Source of the DNA: DAOUBA01 sp034432855
GTDB lineage: Bacteria > Chloroflexota > Anaerolineae > B4-G1
Direction of reading: 5' to 3'
NCBI GenBank assembly: GCA_034432855.1
Contig: DAOUBA010000199.1
Location: forward strand, 1-54,115
DNA length: 54,115 nt
Under the pieces are notes generated by a model. That model made no database searches and was not told the origin of the DNA. It worked only from the letters and a program-made list of their open reading frames with translations. The position numbers and the translations under genes are program-made. Of this stretch, positions 32,982 to 41,275 are shown one piece after another. Each line of letters starts with the position of its first letter. Positions within the stretch are counted from its first letter, which is position 1.

Positions 32982-35156
32982 ATGACCCAACATCCCGCGC
33001 TCACGCTTTCCGACATTCTGGAACGCCTGCCCGCAAGCGAACACAGCGATGGCGCACGGGCGCTCGTCGCGCGCGCCTACGCCGTGGCAGAGCGCGCCCA
33101 CGCCGGCGCCACCCGCGAGTCGGGCGAGCCCTACATCCAGCACCCGCTCACTGTGGCCTACCTGCTCGCCGAAATCGGGATGGACCCCGATACCATCGCC
33201 GCGGGCCTCCTGCACGACGTGATCGAGGACTCGGATATTGGCCTGGATGATCTTAATAAAGAGTTCGGCCCGCATATCGCCGAACTGGTGGACGGCGTGA
33301 CCAAACTGGAGCGCATCGAGCAGAAGCATGTTGATCAATCAGGTCGCAAGAGCGAGGGACTGCGCGACGAACACGAATCGGAAAGTTTGCGCAAGATGTT
33401 CATCGCTATGGCTCAGGACATCCGTGTGGTCGTGATCAAACTGGCCGACCGGCTGCACAACATGCGCACACTCGAGGCGCTCGAAGCGGAGCGGCGCAAG
33501 ACCTTTGCCCGCGAGACGCTGGAGATATTCGCTCCGCTCGCCAACCGCCTGGGTATCTGGCAGTGGAAGTGGGAACTGGAAGACCTCAGCCTGCGCTATC
33601 TCGACCCCGCGACCTACGACGAGATCGCCACGCTCATCGAAGAGCGCCGCCCGGAACGCGAGGCCGGCGTCCAACACCACATCGAGATCCTGCAACGCAG
33701 GCTGGCCGAAGAAGGCATCGAGGCCGAGATCAGCGGGCGGCCCAAACACATCTACAGCATCTACCACAAAATGCAGCGCAAGGGGGTACCCTTCCGCCAG
33801 GTGTACGACGTGCGCGGCATCCGGGTCATCACCCAGACCGTTCCCGATTGCTACCGCATCCTGGGCATCGTACACGGGCTATGGAAACCCATCCCCGGGG
33901 AGTTCGACGACTATATCGCCACACCCAAAGAGAACATGTACCAGAGCCTGCACACCGCGGTCGTCGGCGAAGATGGCAAGACGCTAGAAGTGCAGATTCG
34001 CACATGGGAGATGCACGCCGTCGCGGAATACGGCGTCGCGGCGCACTGGCGCTACAAAGAGGGAAGCAAACGCGATCAGGACCTCGAAGCCAAGATCGCC
34101 TGGCTGCGCACGTTGATGGAGTGGCGGCAAGAGGTCGCCAGCGCCGATGAGTTCGTGGACGCGATGAAGACCGACGTCTTCCAGGACCGAGTCTACACCT
34201 TCACGCCCAAGGGCAAACTGATTGACCTGCCGGCGGGTTCGACGCCGATTGACTTTGCCTACCACGTGCACACCGAGATCGGCCACCGTTGCCGTGGCGC
34301 CCGTGTCAACGGCAAAATGGTCAGCCTGGATTATCAACTGCAGAACGGTGATCAGGTCGAGATCCTCACCTCACGGCGTGGCGGGCCCAGCCGCGACTGG
34401 CTGAACCCGGCGCTAGGGTACGTCAAGACCAACCGCGCGCGCAGCAAGATCCGCCAGTGGTTCCGCCGGGAGGATCGCGAGCAAAACATCGCGCAGGGCC
34501 GTGCGATCGTCGAGCGCGAACTGAAACGTCTGGGCCTGGAGGAGGAATTCGAACACAAGTTAGTCTCCAGACTCTTTGGATACGAAGAGCTTGACGATTT
34601 CTACGCCGCCGTCGGCTTTGGCGACATCAACAGCCAGAACATCGCCACCAAGATCGCCGAGGCACGCGCCCGCGAAGAAGAGAGCCAGGCCGTCGCCCCG
34701 CCGCCTCCTGTGCAAAGCGTCGAGGGCATCCAGGTGCGTGGTACCGGCGACCTGTTGACGCGGCTGGCGCAGTGCTGTCATCCATTGCCGGGCGACGACA
34801 TCATCGGCTACGTCACCCGCGGGCGAGGGGTCACCATCCACCGGCGGGATTGCCCCAACATCCTGCGCCTGCGCGATACCGAACGGTTGATCGAGGCCGG
34901 TTGGGGCCCACAGCCACCGAGCGTGCCGGTGACGATCACCATCACAGCCTACGACCGCACACGCCTACTCAACGAGATTTCGGGCATCATCAGCGCCGAA
35001 GACATCAACATCGCTGCCGTGAGCCACGGGCGGGAGAAGAACATCTCCACGTTCTACATCACCATCGAACTCAACAACATCGCCCAACTCAGCCGCGTGC
35101 TGACGAAAATCAGCCGCCTGCCCAACGTCATCGAGGCCCGCCGGCACACGGGGTAA
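32982..35156 (+). CDS. rel: Bifunctional (p)ppGpp synthetase/hydrolase (Rel/SpoT)
   Basis: Product of 724 residues with all four regions in order. An HD hydrolase domain has intact HD in LLHDVIEDSDI. A synthetase domain follows with RPKHIYSIYHKM and YDVRGIRVI, then a TGS domain (VYTFTPKGKLIDLPAGSTPIDFAYHVHTEIGH) and a C-terminal ACT domain. The intact HD motif argues that it both makes and degrades the alarmone. The ATG at 32982 (MTQHPALT) is preferred; the frame begins 20 codons earlier with unrelated sequence. No close partner genes. Confidence 0.94.
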   Translation: MTQHPALTLSDILERLPASEHSDGARALVARAYAVAERAHAGATRESGEPYIQHPLTVAYLLAEIGMDPDTIAAGLLHDVIEDSDIGLDDLNKEFGPHIAELVDGVTKLERIEQKHVDQSGRKSEGLRDEHESESLRKMFIAMAQDIRVVVIKLADRLHNMRTLEALEAERRKTFARETLEIFAPLANRLGIWQWKWELEDLSLRYLDPATYDEIATLIEERRPEREAGVQHHIEILQRRLAEEGIEAEISGRPKHIYSIYHKMQRKGVPFRQVYDVRGIRVITQTVPDCYRILGIVHGLWKPIPGEFDDYIATPKENMYQSLHTAVVGEDGKTLEVQIRTWEMHAVAEYGVAAHWRYKEGSKRDQDLEAKIAWLRTLMEWRQEVASADEFVDAMKTDVFQDRVYTFTPKGKLIDLPAGSTPIDFAYHVHTEIGHRCRGARVNGKMVSLDYQLQNGDQVEILTSRRGGPSRDWLNPALGYVKTNRARSKIRQWFRREDREQNIAQGRAIVERELKRLGLEEEFEHKLVSRLFGYEELDDFYAAVGFGDINSQNIATKIAEARAREEESQAVAPPPPVQSVEGIQVRGTGDLLTRLAQCCHPLPGDDIIGYVTRGRGVTIHRRDCPNILRLRDTERLIEAGWGPQPPSVPVTITITAYDRTRLLNEISGIISAEDINIAAVSHGREKNISTFYITIELNNIAQLSRVLTKISRLPNVIEARRHTG

Positions 35157-35160
35157 AAGA

Positions 35161-35191
35161 GAAACCCAGCTTCTTGCAGAAGCCGGGTTTC
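35161..35191. terminator. Bidirectional hairpin between rel and the SurA-like gene
   Basis: Arms GAAACCC-A-GCTTCT and AGAAGC-C-GGGTTTC around TGC, with one mismatch. It lies 4 bp after the rel stop and 6 bp from the end of the convergent gene. No U-run on either side, so termination is inferred from place and stability. Confidence 0.5.
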
Positions 35192-35197
35192 CTGCCG

Positions 35198-36394
35198 TCA
35201 TGGTTCCGTCGGCACCAGATCAGGGTCAAGCGACCGGCGCTCCACCATAGTCCGCTCGGCTTCTTCCAGCCACGCCCTGAACGCCTGGTTGCCCAGTTGC
35301 TGGCGCGCCGCCTCGTCCAGTTCGCGCACCTCGTGACCCAACACCTCGATGATGAGATAGCGCGAGCCGTTCATATTCGGCAGCGGGCGGCTGCGCTCGC
35401 CCGCGGCCATGCCGAACACTGCCTCGGCAATCTCCGCGCCGAGGATCAGTTCCACATCCTCCTTCGTGCTCCAGTCCATCTCGGAACTGCTGCCGTTCCC
35501 ACTCGCTTCCAGTTCATCCGCCAACGCCTCAAAGTCCTCACCGGCCTCCAGGCGGACGATCAGAGCGCTCGCCAGTGTTTCCGAGATCGCGCTGAGGAAA
35601 CGCAACTTGACCTGGTCGGCGGTGGCGGGAATCTCCGCCATCATCTGTTCCTGCAACTTTTCGGTAAGGAGCGACGCCTCGATCCAGGAACGCAGCATCT
35701 GCTCCGAGGCCTTGATCTGTCTCAGCGTGTCGTTCAGCCGGCGGCGGAATTCTTCCTCCGAGACCGGCGTTGACGTGGGATAGGGGGTAGGCGTCGGCTC
35801 AGGGGTGAGCAAGAGCGTAAACGTCATCGGAGAGACGGCTGTCGGCTCGGGCACAGGAGTCGCCGGGTTACGGTCGTAGCCAAAGTTCAACTCGAGCCTC
35901 CGCTGCACCTCGTCCGACGAGACGGTGATACCGCGGCGGGCACTCTCCTGGCGCACCAGTTCATCCTGGATCAACTGGTTGAGGACCTCCTCGCCCATGC
36001 TCAAGGCGCTTTCGGGCGCCAACTGGTCTTCCAGGCTGCGGATTTGGGATTGGATGTACTGCAGGTAGGCCGAAGTATCGGGATCGTTCGGATCAAGAGT
36101 CTGCTGCCAGGCGCTCATATAATCCAACTGCTGACGCACACTGAGCCGCATCAGGCGCGTGCGCGCCTGAAACTCGGCCACTGAAATCGGGGTATTGTCC
36201 ACAATGGCGATCGGCTCACGCACCTTGAGGACCGTTTCGACGAGCAGGCCATAACCCAGGATGCCGACGACCAGGACGCCCACGGCGACCACGCCCCAGA
36301 TCAGGAAACGCTGCATGCGTTGATCCCGCTCCACGCGGGAGAGACGTCTGTGCGTCAGTTCCTTAGGCGCACGTCTTCTGGTTCTCCTCGCCAT
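35198..36394 (-). CDS. SurA/PpiC-like membrane-anchored foldase
   Basis: A 398-residue protein with one N-terminal membrane helix (FLIWGVVAVGVLVVGILGYGLL) after a basic tail, a SurA_N-type helical domain (about 60-180) and a C-terminal parvulin-like region (about 255-375, with SRYLIIEVLGHEVRELDEAARQQ). A PTPTPYPTSTP linker sits near residue 220. Such proteins assist folding on the outer face of the membrane. Isomerase residues are weakly conserved here, so it may be only a chaperone. It is the last gene of the rpsF-ssb-rpsR transcript. Confidence 0.74.
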   Translation of the reverse strand: MARRTRRRAPKELTHRRLSRVERDQRMQRFLIWGVVAVGVLVVGILGYGLLVETVLKVREPIAIVDNTPISVAEFQARTRLMRLSVRQQLDYMSAWQQTLDPNDPDTSAYLQYIQSQIRSLEDQLAPESALSMGEEVLNQLIQDELVRQESARRGITVSSDEVQRRLELNFGYDRNPATPVPEPTAVSPMTFTLLLTPEPTPTPYPTSTPVSEEEFRRRLNDTLRQIKASEQMLRSWIEASLLTEKLQEQMMAEIPATADQVKLRFLSAISETLASALIVRLEAGEDFEALADELEASGNGSSSEMDWSTKEDVELILGAEIAEAVFGMAAGERSRPLPNMNGSRYLIIEVLGHEVRELDEAARQQLGNQAFRAWLEEAERTMVERRSLDPDLVPTEP

Positions 36395-36427
36395 TTCCTG
36401 CTCTCACGTACCCCAACGATTTGCCGA

Positions 36428-36754
36428 TCAATGGGAGCGCCTGACTTCCATCACGAACGGCAACAAAGCCAGATGGCGGGCGCGCTTGATCGCCGTGGCC
36501 AATTGACGCTGATGCTTGGCGCACGTGCCGGTCTGCCGACGCGGACGGATCTTGCCACGGTCGGTCAGAAAGGGTCGCAGCATGTTTGCCTGCTTGTAGT
36601 CAATGGAAGAAGTCTTCTCCTCACAGAAGATGCAGGTCCGACGGCGCCGCACGGCATAACGTTGCTGCCGACGACGGCGGCCGGCTGCCCCCGTGCCCCG
36701 TTCCTCTTCCTCCTCGTATTCCTCCTCCATCTCCAGTTCATTCATCTCTGCCAA
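36428..36754 (-). CDS. rpsR: 30S ribosomal protein S18
   Basis: S18 core with IDYKQANMLRPFLTDRGKIRPRRQTGTCAKHQRQLATAIKRARHLALLPF. The N-terminus has an added acidic run (EEEYEEEEE) and two Cys (TCIFCEE). I choose the TTG at 36754 since AGGAGG lies six bases upstream; the ATG at 36745 lacks a good site. Order rpsF-ssb-rpsR is the classical one. Confidence 0.92.
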   Translation of the reverse strand: MAEMNELEMEEEYEEEEERGTGAAGRRRRQQRYAVRRRRTCIFCEEKTSSIDYKQANMLRPFLTDRGKIRPRRQTGTCAKHQRQLATAIKRARHLALLPFVMEVRRSH

Positions 36755-36790
36755 GTTCAACCTCCTCGAAGCGACCATGGTCGCCACGAC

Positions 36791-37183
36791 TCAAAATGGA
36801 AACTCCTCACCACTATCCCCGGCGGTGAACTCTACCGGCTCCGCAGTAGCGCGGCGATTCCCCATCACGATCATCTCCTCGGCCACGACCTCGGTGCGGA
36901 AGCACTTCTTGCCCTCCGGGTCCTCCCACTGGCGCGTCTGCAGGCGACCCTCGACGTAGACCTGCTGCCCCTTGTGAAGATGCTGCTTGCAGATCTCGGC
37001 CAGGCTGCCCCACGCCACAACGTTGAACCATTCCGTTTCTTCACGGCGCTGGCCTTCGGCATTAGTCCAACTGCGCGTGGTGGCGACGCTGAACGAGGTG
37101 ACCGCCCGGCCGCTGGGCATGTAACGCATCTCAGGCTCTCGCCCCACATTCCCGATGATCATGACCTTGTTCAGGCACTTCAC
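36791..37183 (-). CDS. ssb: Single-stranded DNA-binding protein
   Basis: OB-fold protein of 130 residues: MIIGNVGREPEMRYMPSGRAVTSFSVATTRSW and TEWFNVVAWGSLAEICKQHLHKGQQVYVEGRLQTR. The C-terminal tip GEEFPF is the usual partner-binding peptide. The linker is short. The start is a GTG at 37183. It is located between rpsF and rpsR. Confidence 0.94.
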   Translation of the reverse strand: MKCLNKVMIIGNVGREPEMRYMPSGRAVTSFSVATTRSWTNAEGQRREETEWFNVVAWGSLAEICKQHLHKGQQVYVEGRLQTRQWEDPEGKKCFRTEVVAEEMIVMGNRRATAEPVEFTAGDSGEEFPF

Positions 37184-37204
37184 CCCGGCCCCCTCAGTCC
37201 CTCA

Positions 37205-37537
37205 CTATACAGCCGCCGACCCAGGCGACATAGCGGACAGCTCTTCGGCCTCCTCTTCGAGGCGCACGATCAGATGACGCATGACCGGCTCGAGCAGCCG
37301 GAGATCGTGCTCCAGCGCGGCAACGCCGCGAGCCTCCAACTCGAGGCGCATCAACACGTACTGGCCTTCCCATTGCTTGCGGATGGGATAGGCCAGCCGA
37401 CGCATCCCCCAGGGCTCAACGCGCACAACCCGACCGCCGCTACGCTCGACCAGATTCCTGACATTGTCGAGCAAGGCGGTCAGGGCATCGCCTTCCACCT
37501 GCGGGTGAACGATGAAGACTAATTCATAGCTGCGCAC
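37205..37537 (-). CDS. rpsF: 30S ribosomal protein S6
   Basis: S6 family: YELVFIVHPQVEGDALTALLDNVRNLVERSGG, then WGMRRLAYPIRKQWEGQYVLMRLE. The first codon is probably the GTG at 37537, with AGGAGG eleven bases before it. About 110 residues, typical. First gene of the operon; S6 binds S18 in the ribosome. The leader carries a GC-rich hairpin (GGAGGCGG-CTTT-CCGCTCC near 37585-37605) that could belong to an S6:S18 autoregulatory structure, which I cannot confirm. Confidence 0.92.
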   Translation of the reverse strand: MRSYELVFIVHPQVEGDALTALLDNVRNLVERSGGRVVRVEPWGMRRLAYPIRKQWEGQYVLMRLELEARGVAALEHDLRLLEPVMRHLIVRLEEEAEELSAMSPGSAAV

Positions 37538-37636
37538 GAGACGGAGCACCTCCTTTCCACGGGATTACCCCCAGACACAGCTGGGAGCGGAAAGCCGCCT
37601 CCACGCCCATGACGAGCGGCGCGCGTAACGGGCGCA

Positions 37637-37665
37637 ATCATAACACAAACCCGCCGATTTGACAA
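37637..37665 (-). promoter_or_regulatory. Promoter of the rpsF-ssb-rpsR operon
   Basis: TTGTCA (37660-37665) and TATGAT (37637-37642), 17 bp apart on the minus strand, each one mismatch from consensus. Start near 37630 gives a 5' leader of about 93 nt before rpsF, long enough for an S6:S18-type leader element. Confidence 0.7.
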
Positions 37666-37688
37666 GCAGTAGGCACAGGGTGACTCCC

Positions 37689-39299
37689 CTACCGGGTCTC
37701 ATTGTGCCTTGCGATCGCCGCGGCGACGAAAGCCTTGAATAACGGATGGGGACGGGTCGGACGAGACTTGAACTCTGGATGGAACTGGCTACCCAGCATA
37801 AACGGGTGATCGGCCAGTTCGGCGATCTCGACCAGCCGCCGGTCAGGCGAAAGGCCGCTGAACACCAGCCCGGCCCGACTCAGCACATCCCGATAGGCGT
37901 TATTAACCTCAAAGCGATGACGGTGGCGTTCCTGAACCTCCGGCACGCCGTAGGCCGCTGCAGCCTTTGTCCCCTCCACCAGATGACAGGGATACAGGCC
38001 CAGGCGCATCGTGCCCCCCAGGTCTATGACCGTGCGCTGGTCGGGCATCAGGTCAATCACGGGATGCCTGGTATGCGGGTCGAACTCGGTGCTGTTGGGC
38101 TCGTCGCTGGCAAGCGCGTGGCGAGCCAGTTCGATGATCATCACTTGCAAGCCCAGGCACAATCCCAGATACGGCACGCGAGACTCACGCGCCCAGCGCG
38201 CCGTGGCGACCTTCCCTTCGACACCACGCTCGCCAAAGCCGCCGGGCACGACCACGCCGGCGACCCTCTCCAATTCATCCCAACCCCGGCCACGCTCCAG
38301 GTCCTCGGAACTGACATAGTGCAGGTCGAGGTCCCAACCGTGCGCCAGCGCCGCATGGCGCAGCGCTTCACGCACGCTGATGTAGGCGTCGTGCAGTTCG
38401 ACGTATTTGCCCACCAGAGCGATGGGCACCGAAGGTTTGGGGGCGCGCACGCGCTCCACCAACTCGCGCCATTCCTGCAAGTCGGGCACAGCCGCTCCCA
38501 ACCCCAACCGCCTGGCAACGAACTCACCCAACCCGGCATCTTCCAGCACCAAAGGCACCTCGTACAACACCGGCGTGGTGACCAGCGGTACTACCGCCTG
38601 CCGGTCTACGTCGCAGAAGAGCGCGATCTTGTCGCACAGGCCATCATCCACCGGGTGATCGGCACGGGCGATGATCACATCGGGCTGGATGCCGATAGAG
38701 CGCAGTTCGCTCACGCTGTGCTGTGTGGGCTTGGTCTTCAACTCTCCGGTGGCGCCGACGTAGGGCAGAAAGGTCACGTGGACGTAGAGCACGTTCTCGG
38801 AGCCCACGTCGCGGCGCATCTGCCGCAGCGCCTCGAGGAATGGCAGTCCTTCGATGTCGCCGACCGTGCCGCCAACCTCGACGATCACCACGTCGGCACC
38901 TGTGCGTTCGCCGACGAGGATGATGCGGCGCTTGATCTCATTGGTGATGTGCGGGATGACCTGGATGGTGCCACCGAGGAAATCACCACGGCGTTCGCGG
39001 GCAATGACCTCGGCATAGACCTGTCCGGCAGTAACGTTACTCGCCTGGGTCAGGTTCTCGTCAACGAAACGCTCGTAATGCCCCAAGTCGAGATCCGTCT
39101 CGGCACCGTCGTCGGTCACGAATACCTCGCCGTGTTGGTACGGCGACATCGTCCCGGGGTCTACGTTGATGTAGGGGTCAAGTTTCTGGATCGAGACACG
39201 CACGCCCCGCGCCTTCAATACCCGGCCGATCGAAGCGGCGGTCACCCCTTTGCCCACACTACTGAGCACCCCACCTGTGCAGAAAATGTACTCTGGCAT
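37689..39299 (-). CDS. pyrG: CTP synthase
   Basis: A 536-residue protein with the amidoligase domain (YIFCTGGVLSSVGKGVTAASIGRVLKARG, DPYINVDPGTMSPYQHGEVFVTDDGAETDLDLGHYERF) and a glutaminase domain whose nucleophile is the Cys in GLCLGLQV. The HPEF motif near the end supplies the His. It makes CTP from UTP using glutamine. The start is at 39299, with GAGGTGG upstream; a longer frame starts inside a palindromic repeat. Confidence 0.96.
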   Translation of the reverse strand: MPEYIFCTGGVLSSVGKGVTAASIGRVLKARGVRVSIQKLDPYINVDPGTMSPYQHGEVFVTDDGAETDLDLGHYERFVDENLTQASNVTAGQVYAEVIARERRGDFLGGTIQVIPHITNEIKRRIILVGERTGADVVIVEVGGTVGDIEGLPFLEALRQMRRDVGSENVLYVHVTFLPYVGATGELKTKPTQHSVSELRSIGIQPDVIIARADHPVDDGLCDKIALFCDVDRQAVVPLVTTPVLYEVPLVLEDAGLGEFVARRLGLGAAVPDLQEWRELVERVRAPKPSVPIALVGKYVELHDAYISVREALRHAALAHGWDLDLHYVSSEDLERGRGWDELERVAGVVVPGGFGERGVEGKVATARWARESRVPYLGLCLGLQVMIIELARHALASDEPNSTEFDPHTRHPVIDLMPDQRTVIDLGGTMRLGLYPCHLVEGTKAAAAYGVPEVQERHRHRFEVNNAYRDVLSRAGLVFSGLSPDRRLVEIAELADHPFMLGSQFHPEFKSRPTRPHPLFKAFVAAAIARHNETR

Positions 39300-39312
39300 A
39301 TCCACCTCTTGT

Positions 39313-39333
39313 GGGCGGATCGCCAATCCGCCC
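39313..39333. repeat. Short palindrome upstream of pyrG
   Basis: GGGCGGAT and ATCCGCCC around CGCCA. On the minus strand the sequence is preceded by GTAG, as in the GTAGGAC repeats, and may be a related REP family. It lies 14 bp before the pyrG start. Confidence 0.6.
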
Positions 39334-39353
39334 TACACACCGTATTTAAGAGT

Positions 39354-39386
39354 TGGGGAGGGTCACTTTGACGGCGACCCTCCCCA
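39354..39386 (-). terminator. Hairpin terminator of the Roadblock gene
   Basis: Perfect 11-bp arms (39354-39364 and 39376-39386) enclose an 11-nt loop. On the minus strand the stem is followed by ACTCTTAAAT. It lies about 30 bp past the Roadblock stop codon. Confidence 0.55.
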
Positions 39387-39416
39387 CACATCCAGACACA
39401 CCGGATCCACGACTCC

Positions 39417-39788
39417 TTATAACAGAGTGGCCAGGTCCTCGGCAGCCCGACGCATATCCAGGAAGATGAGACCCAATTTGGCCTCCTTACGCGCCAGCAC
39501 CGTGAGCACCGCCTCCTCGCCCACAGCGGTCAGGATGACGTAACCATCGTCGCCCTTGATATAGACCTGATCGAGCAACCCGCGCCCGAGTTCGCTGGCG
39601 ATACGTTCGCCCAACGAGAGCATCGCCGCCGACATCGCCGAGACGCGATCTTCCTCGACCGTTGCCGGAAGCGCCGAGGCCATAATCAGGCCGTCTACAC
39701 TGACGATGGCCGAAGCCTCAACGTCGGGCGTGCTGGCCTGCATATCCCGCAGCCGATCTACCATCAACTCTGTGCGTGATTTTGCCAT
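39417..39788 (-). CDS. Roadblock/LC7 domain protein
   Basis: A single-domain protein of 123 residues with the Roadblock fold: MQASTPDVEASAIVSVDGLIMAS, then AMLSLGERIASELGRGLLDQVYIKGDDGYVILTAVG. Bacterial Roadblock proteins often regulate Ras-like GTPases (MglA/MglB type), but no MglA gene is next to it. The start is at 39788, with AAGGAG and six bases of spacing; six earlier codons are open but less well placed. A tRNA gene lies 46 bp upstream on the same strand. Confidence 0.85.
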   Translation of the reverse strand: MAKSRTELMVDRLRDMQASTPDVEASAIVSVDGLIMASALPATVEEDRVSAMSAAMLSLGERIASELGRGLLDQVYIKGDDGYVILTAVGEEAVLTVLARKEAKLGLIFLDMRRAAEDLATLL

Positions 39789-39834
39789 CCGGGGCTCCTT
39801 TGCCACTGGGGAAGTCAGGCTGGGCAGCCATAGG

Positions 39835-39908
39835 TGACCCGCGCAGGACTCGAACCTGCAACCAAGGGATTAAGAGTCCCCTGCTCTGCCATATTGAGCT
39901 AGCGGGCC
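39835..39908 (-). tRNA. tRNA-Lys (CUU)
   Basis: Cloverleaf fits throughout: acceptor GGCCCGC with GCGGGTC, D stem GCTC/GAGC, anticodon stem with loop CTCTTAA (anticodon CTT), T stem GCAGG/CCTGC with TTCGAGT. It has 74 bases with discriminator A. The 3' CCA is not encoded. Confidence 0.95.
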
Positions 39909-39918
39909 AGATGGTGTC

Positions 39919-39946
39919 ATTATACCGCGCGGATTCGGTTTGTCAA
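39919..39946 (-). promoter_or_regulatory. Consensus promoter of tRNA-Lys
   Basis: Exact TTGACA (39941-39946) and exact TATAAT (39919-39924) with 16 bp between. The start would be within about 4 nt of the mature tRNA 5' end. Confidence 0.8.
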
Positions 39947-39967
39947 CCTCGACAAGCAGCGCGACGG

Positions 39968-41146
39968 TCAAGGAGCCGTCGTTGCAGTCGGGCTGGGCGG
40001 CGCGGTAGGAGTAGGCGTCGGGCCCACCCACGTCAGAGTTCTCACTTCACTGGGATCGCCGGCTTCTCTGTAGATCAACGCTCCATGCCGATCGCGCGCC
40101 TGGCGCACTACCCGTACCCACCAGCGGAACTCGCGCTGTTCCGCGCTCGCCGCCAACAGCAAATCGAAAGGCACACGCCAGGCCGTAGCACGGGTATAGA
40201 TCGTGGCCGAAACTACACCATCCGGCTGAAAGAACCTCAGCGCGTACCACTCGTCGTCGCGCAGCACGCCAACTGCGGCCCACTGCAACACGATCGGCTC
40301 GCTGCTCCCCTCCAGAACAGCGCCATCGGGCGGGCTGAGCAACGGCGGTGCCGCATAGGGAGGAAGAGGAGTCGCCGTGGCGTTCGGGTTTACCGTCGGC
40401 GTGGGACTGGGCATCGGCGTCCCGACCGGGATGACGAGGGTCTGATTGGGGACGATGGTATCGCTGCCGATCGGCAGGCCGCTCGCCTGGCGTATCAATT
40501 CCACCGAGACCCCATATCGTTCAGCGATCGAACTCAGTGTCTCCCCCGGCGCGACGACGTGATAGATCGGTCCCGGCGTCGGCGTGGGGGCGTTGGGATC
40601 GAACGTCGGCGTTGGTTCAGGAGTAGCAGTGCCAGCCGGAATGAGCAAAACCTGACCCACCTGGAGCAACTGAGGGTCAAGCCCGGGGTTCAGAGCCAGA
40701 ATGTCTTCGACCGTCGTATTATAGTCTGTAGCGATCGTGCTCAGCGTTTCCCCCCGCTGCACCTGATGGGCCAGTGGCGGAACGGGGGTCAGTGTAGGCG
40801 TGGCAGTAGGCTCCAGCGTGGGAGTTGGAGTGCGGGTCGCCGTGGGACGCACAGTGGGCGTGGCTGTAGGCACCACTTCCCGTGGCATGCTCATCAGCCG
40901 AAACAAGCCATAGCCTAGCCCCGCCAGGATCAGCAACGCCAACATGACGACGGCAAAAGCCCTGGCGAGTCTGACCACGAAGCGAGGGACACGCCCCCTT
41001 GCCTCTTCCTCCTGTGGGACAGTCTCTTCCTCCAGCGAAGCTCCACACATCAGGCAAGTCGTTGCCATTGCCGCCACCCGCGAGCCGCAGGCCGGACAAT
41101 AGCGCGGTTCTTCGGTGGGGAGAATGACTTGGGGTTCTTCGGCCAT
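39968..41146 (-). CDS. Membrane-anchored LysM protein with zinc ribbon
   Basis: The 392-residue product begins in the cytoplasm with a zinc ribbon (CPACGS and CLMCGA), crosses the membrane once (FAVVMLALLILAGLGYGLF) and continues through a PTATPT linker to two LysM domains (HQVQRGETLSTIATDY and YHVVAPGETLSSIAERYG). A C-terminal FN3-like domain (LLSPPDGAVLEGSSEPIVLQW) follows, then a Pro/Thr tail. LysM binds peptidoglycan or related glycans. Start at 41146. It has its own divergent promoter. Confidence 0.85.
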   Translation of the reverse strand: MAEEPQVILPTEEPRYCPACGSRVAAMATTCLMCGASLEEETVPQEEEARGRVPRFVVRLARAFAVVMLALLILAGLGYGLFRLMSMPREVVPTATPTVRPTATRTPTPTLEPTATPTLTPVPPLAHQVQRGETLSTIATDYNTTVEDILALNPGLDPQLLQVGQVLLIPAGTATPEPTPTFDPNAPTPTPGPIYHVVAPGETLSSIAERYGVSVELIRQASGLPIGSDTIVPNQTLVIPVGTPMPSPTPTVNPNATATPLPPYAAPPLLSPPDGAVLEGSSEPIVLQWAAVGVLRDDEWYALRFFQPDGVVSATIYTRATAWRVPFDLLLAASAEQREFRWWVRVVRQARDRHGALIYREAGDPSEVRTLTWVGPTPTPTAPPSPTATTAP

Positions 41147-41195
41147 AATGATCTGAACGCGAAATGAACTGCCAATTTGCCCTAAAGTAAGTCGC

Positions 41196-41223
41196 ATGAT
41201 AACATGGAAACAGGAAATGACAA
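41196..41223 (-). promoter_or_regulatory. Promoter of the LysM gene
   Basis: TTGTCA (41218-41223) and TATCAT (41196-41201) with a 16-bp spacer. It shares its -35 bases with the opposing promoter. Confidence 0.6.
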
Positions 41224-41245
41224 AGACATCGAATGAGGGTATAAT
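41217..41245 (+). promoter_or_regulatory. Promoter of the GH3 gene
   Basis: ATGACA (41217-41222) and exact TATAAT (41240-41245), 17-bp spacer. Start near 41252. Its -35 box occupies nearly the same bases as that of the LysM promoter. Confidence 0.65.
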
Positions 41246-41275
41246 TCCGTCACACCTTCTGTGAAAAGAGAAGCG

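Noticed and set aside
36745..36787. ATG starts at 36787 and 36745 for rpsR
   Set aside because: Neither has a spaced Shine-Dalgarno site; the TTG at 36754 does.
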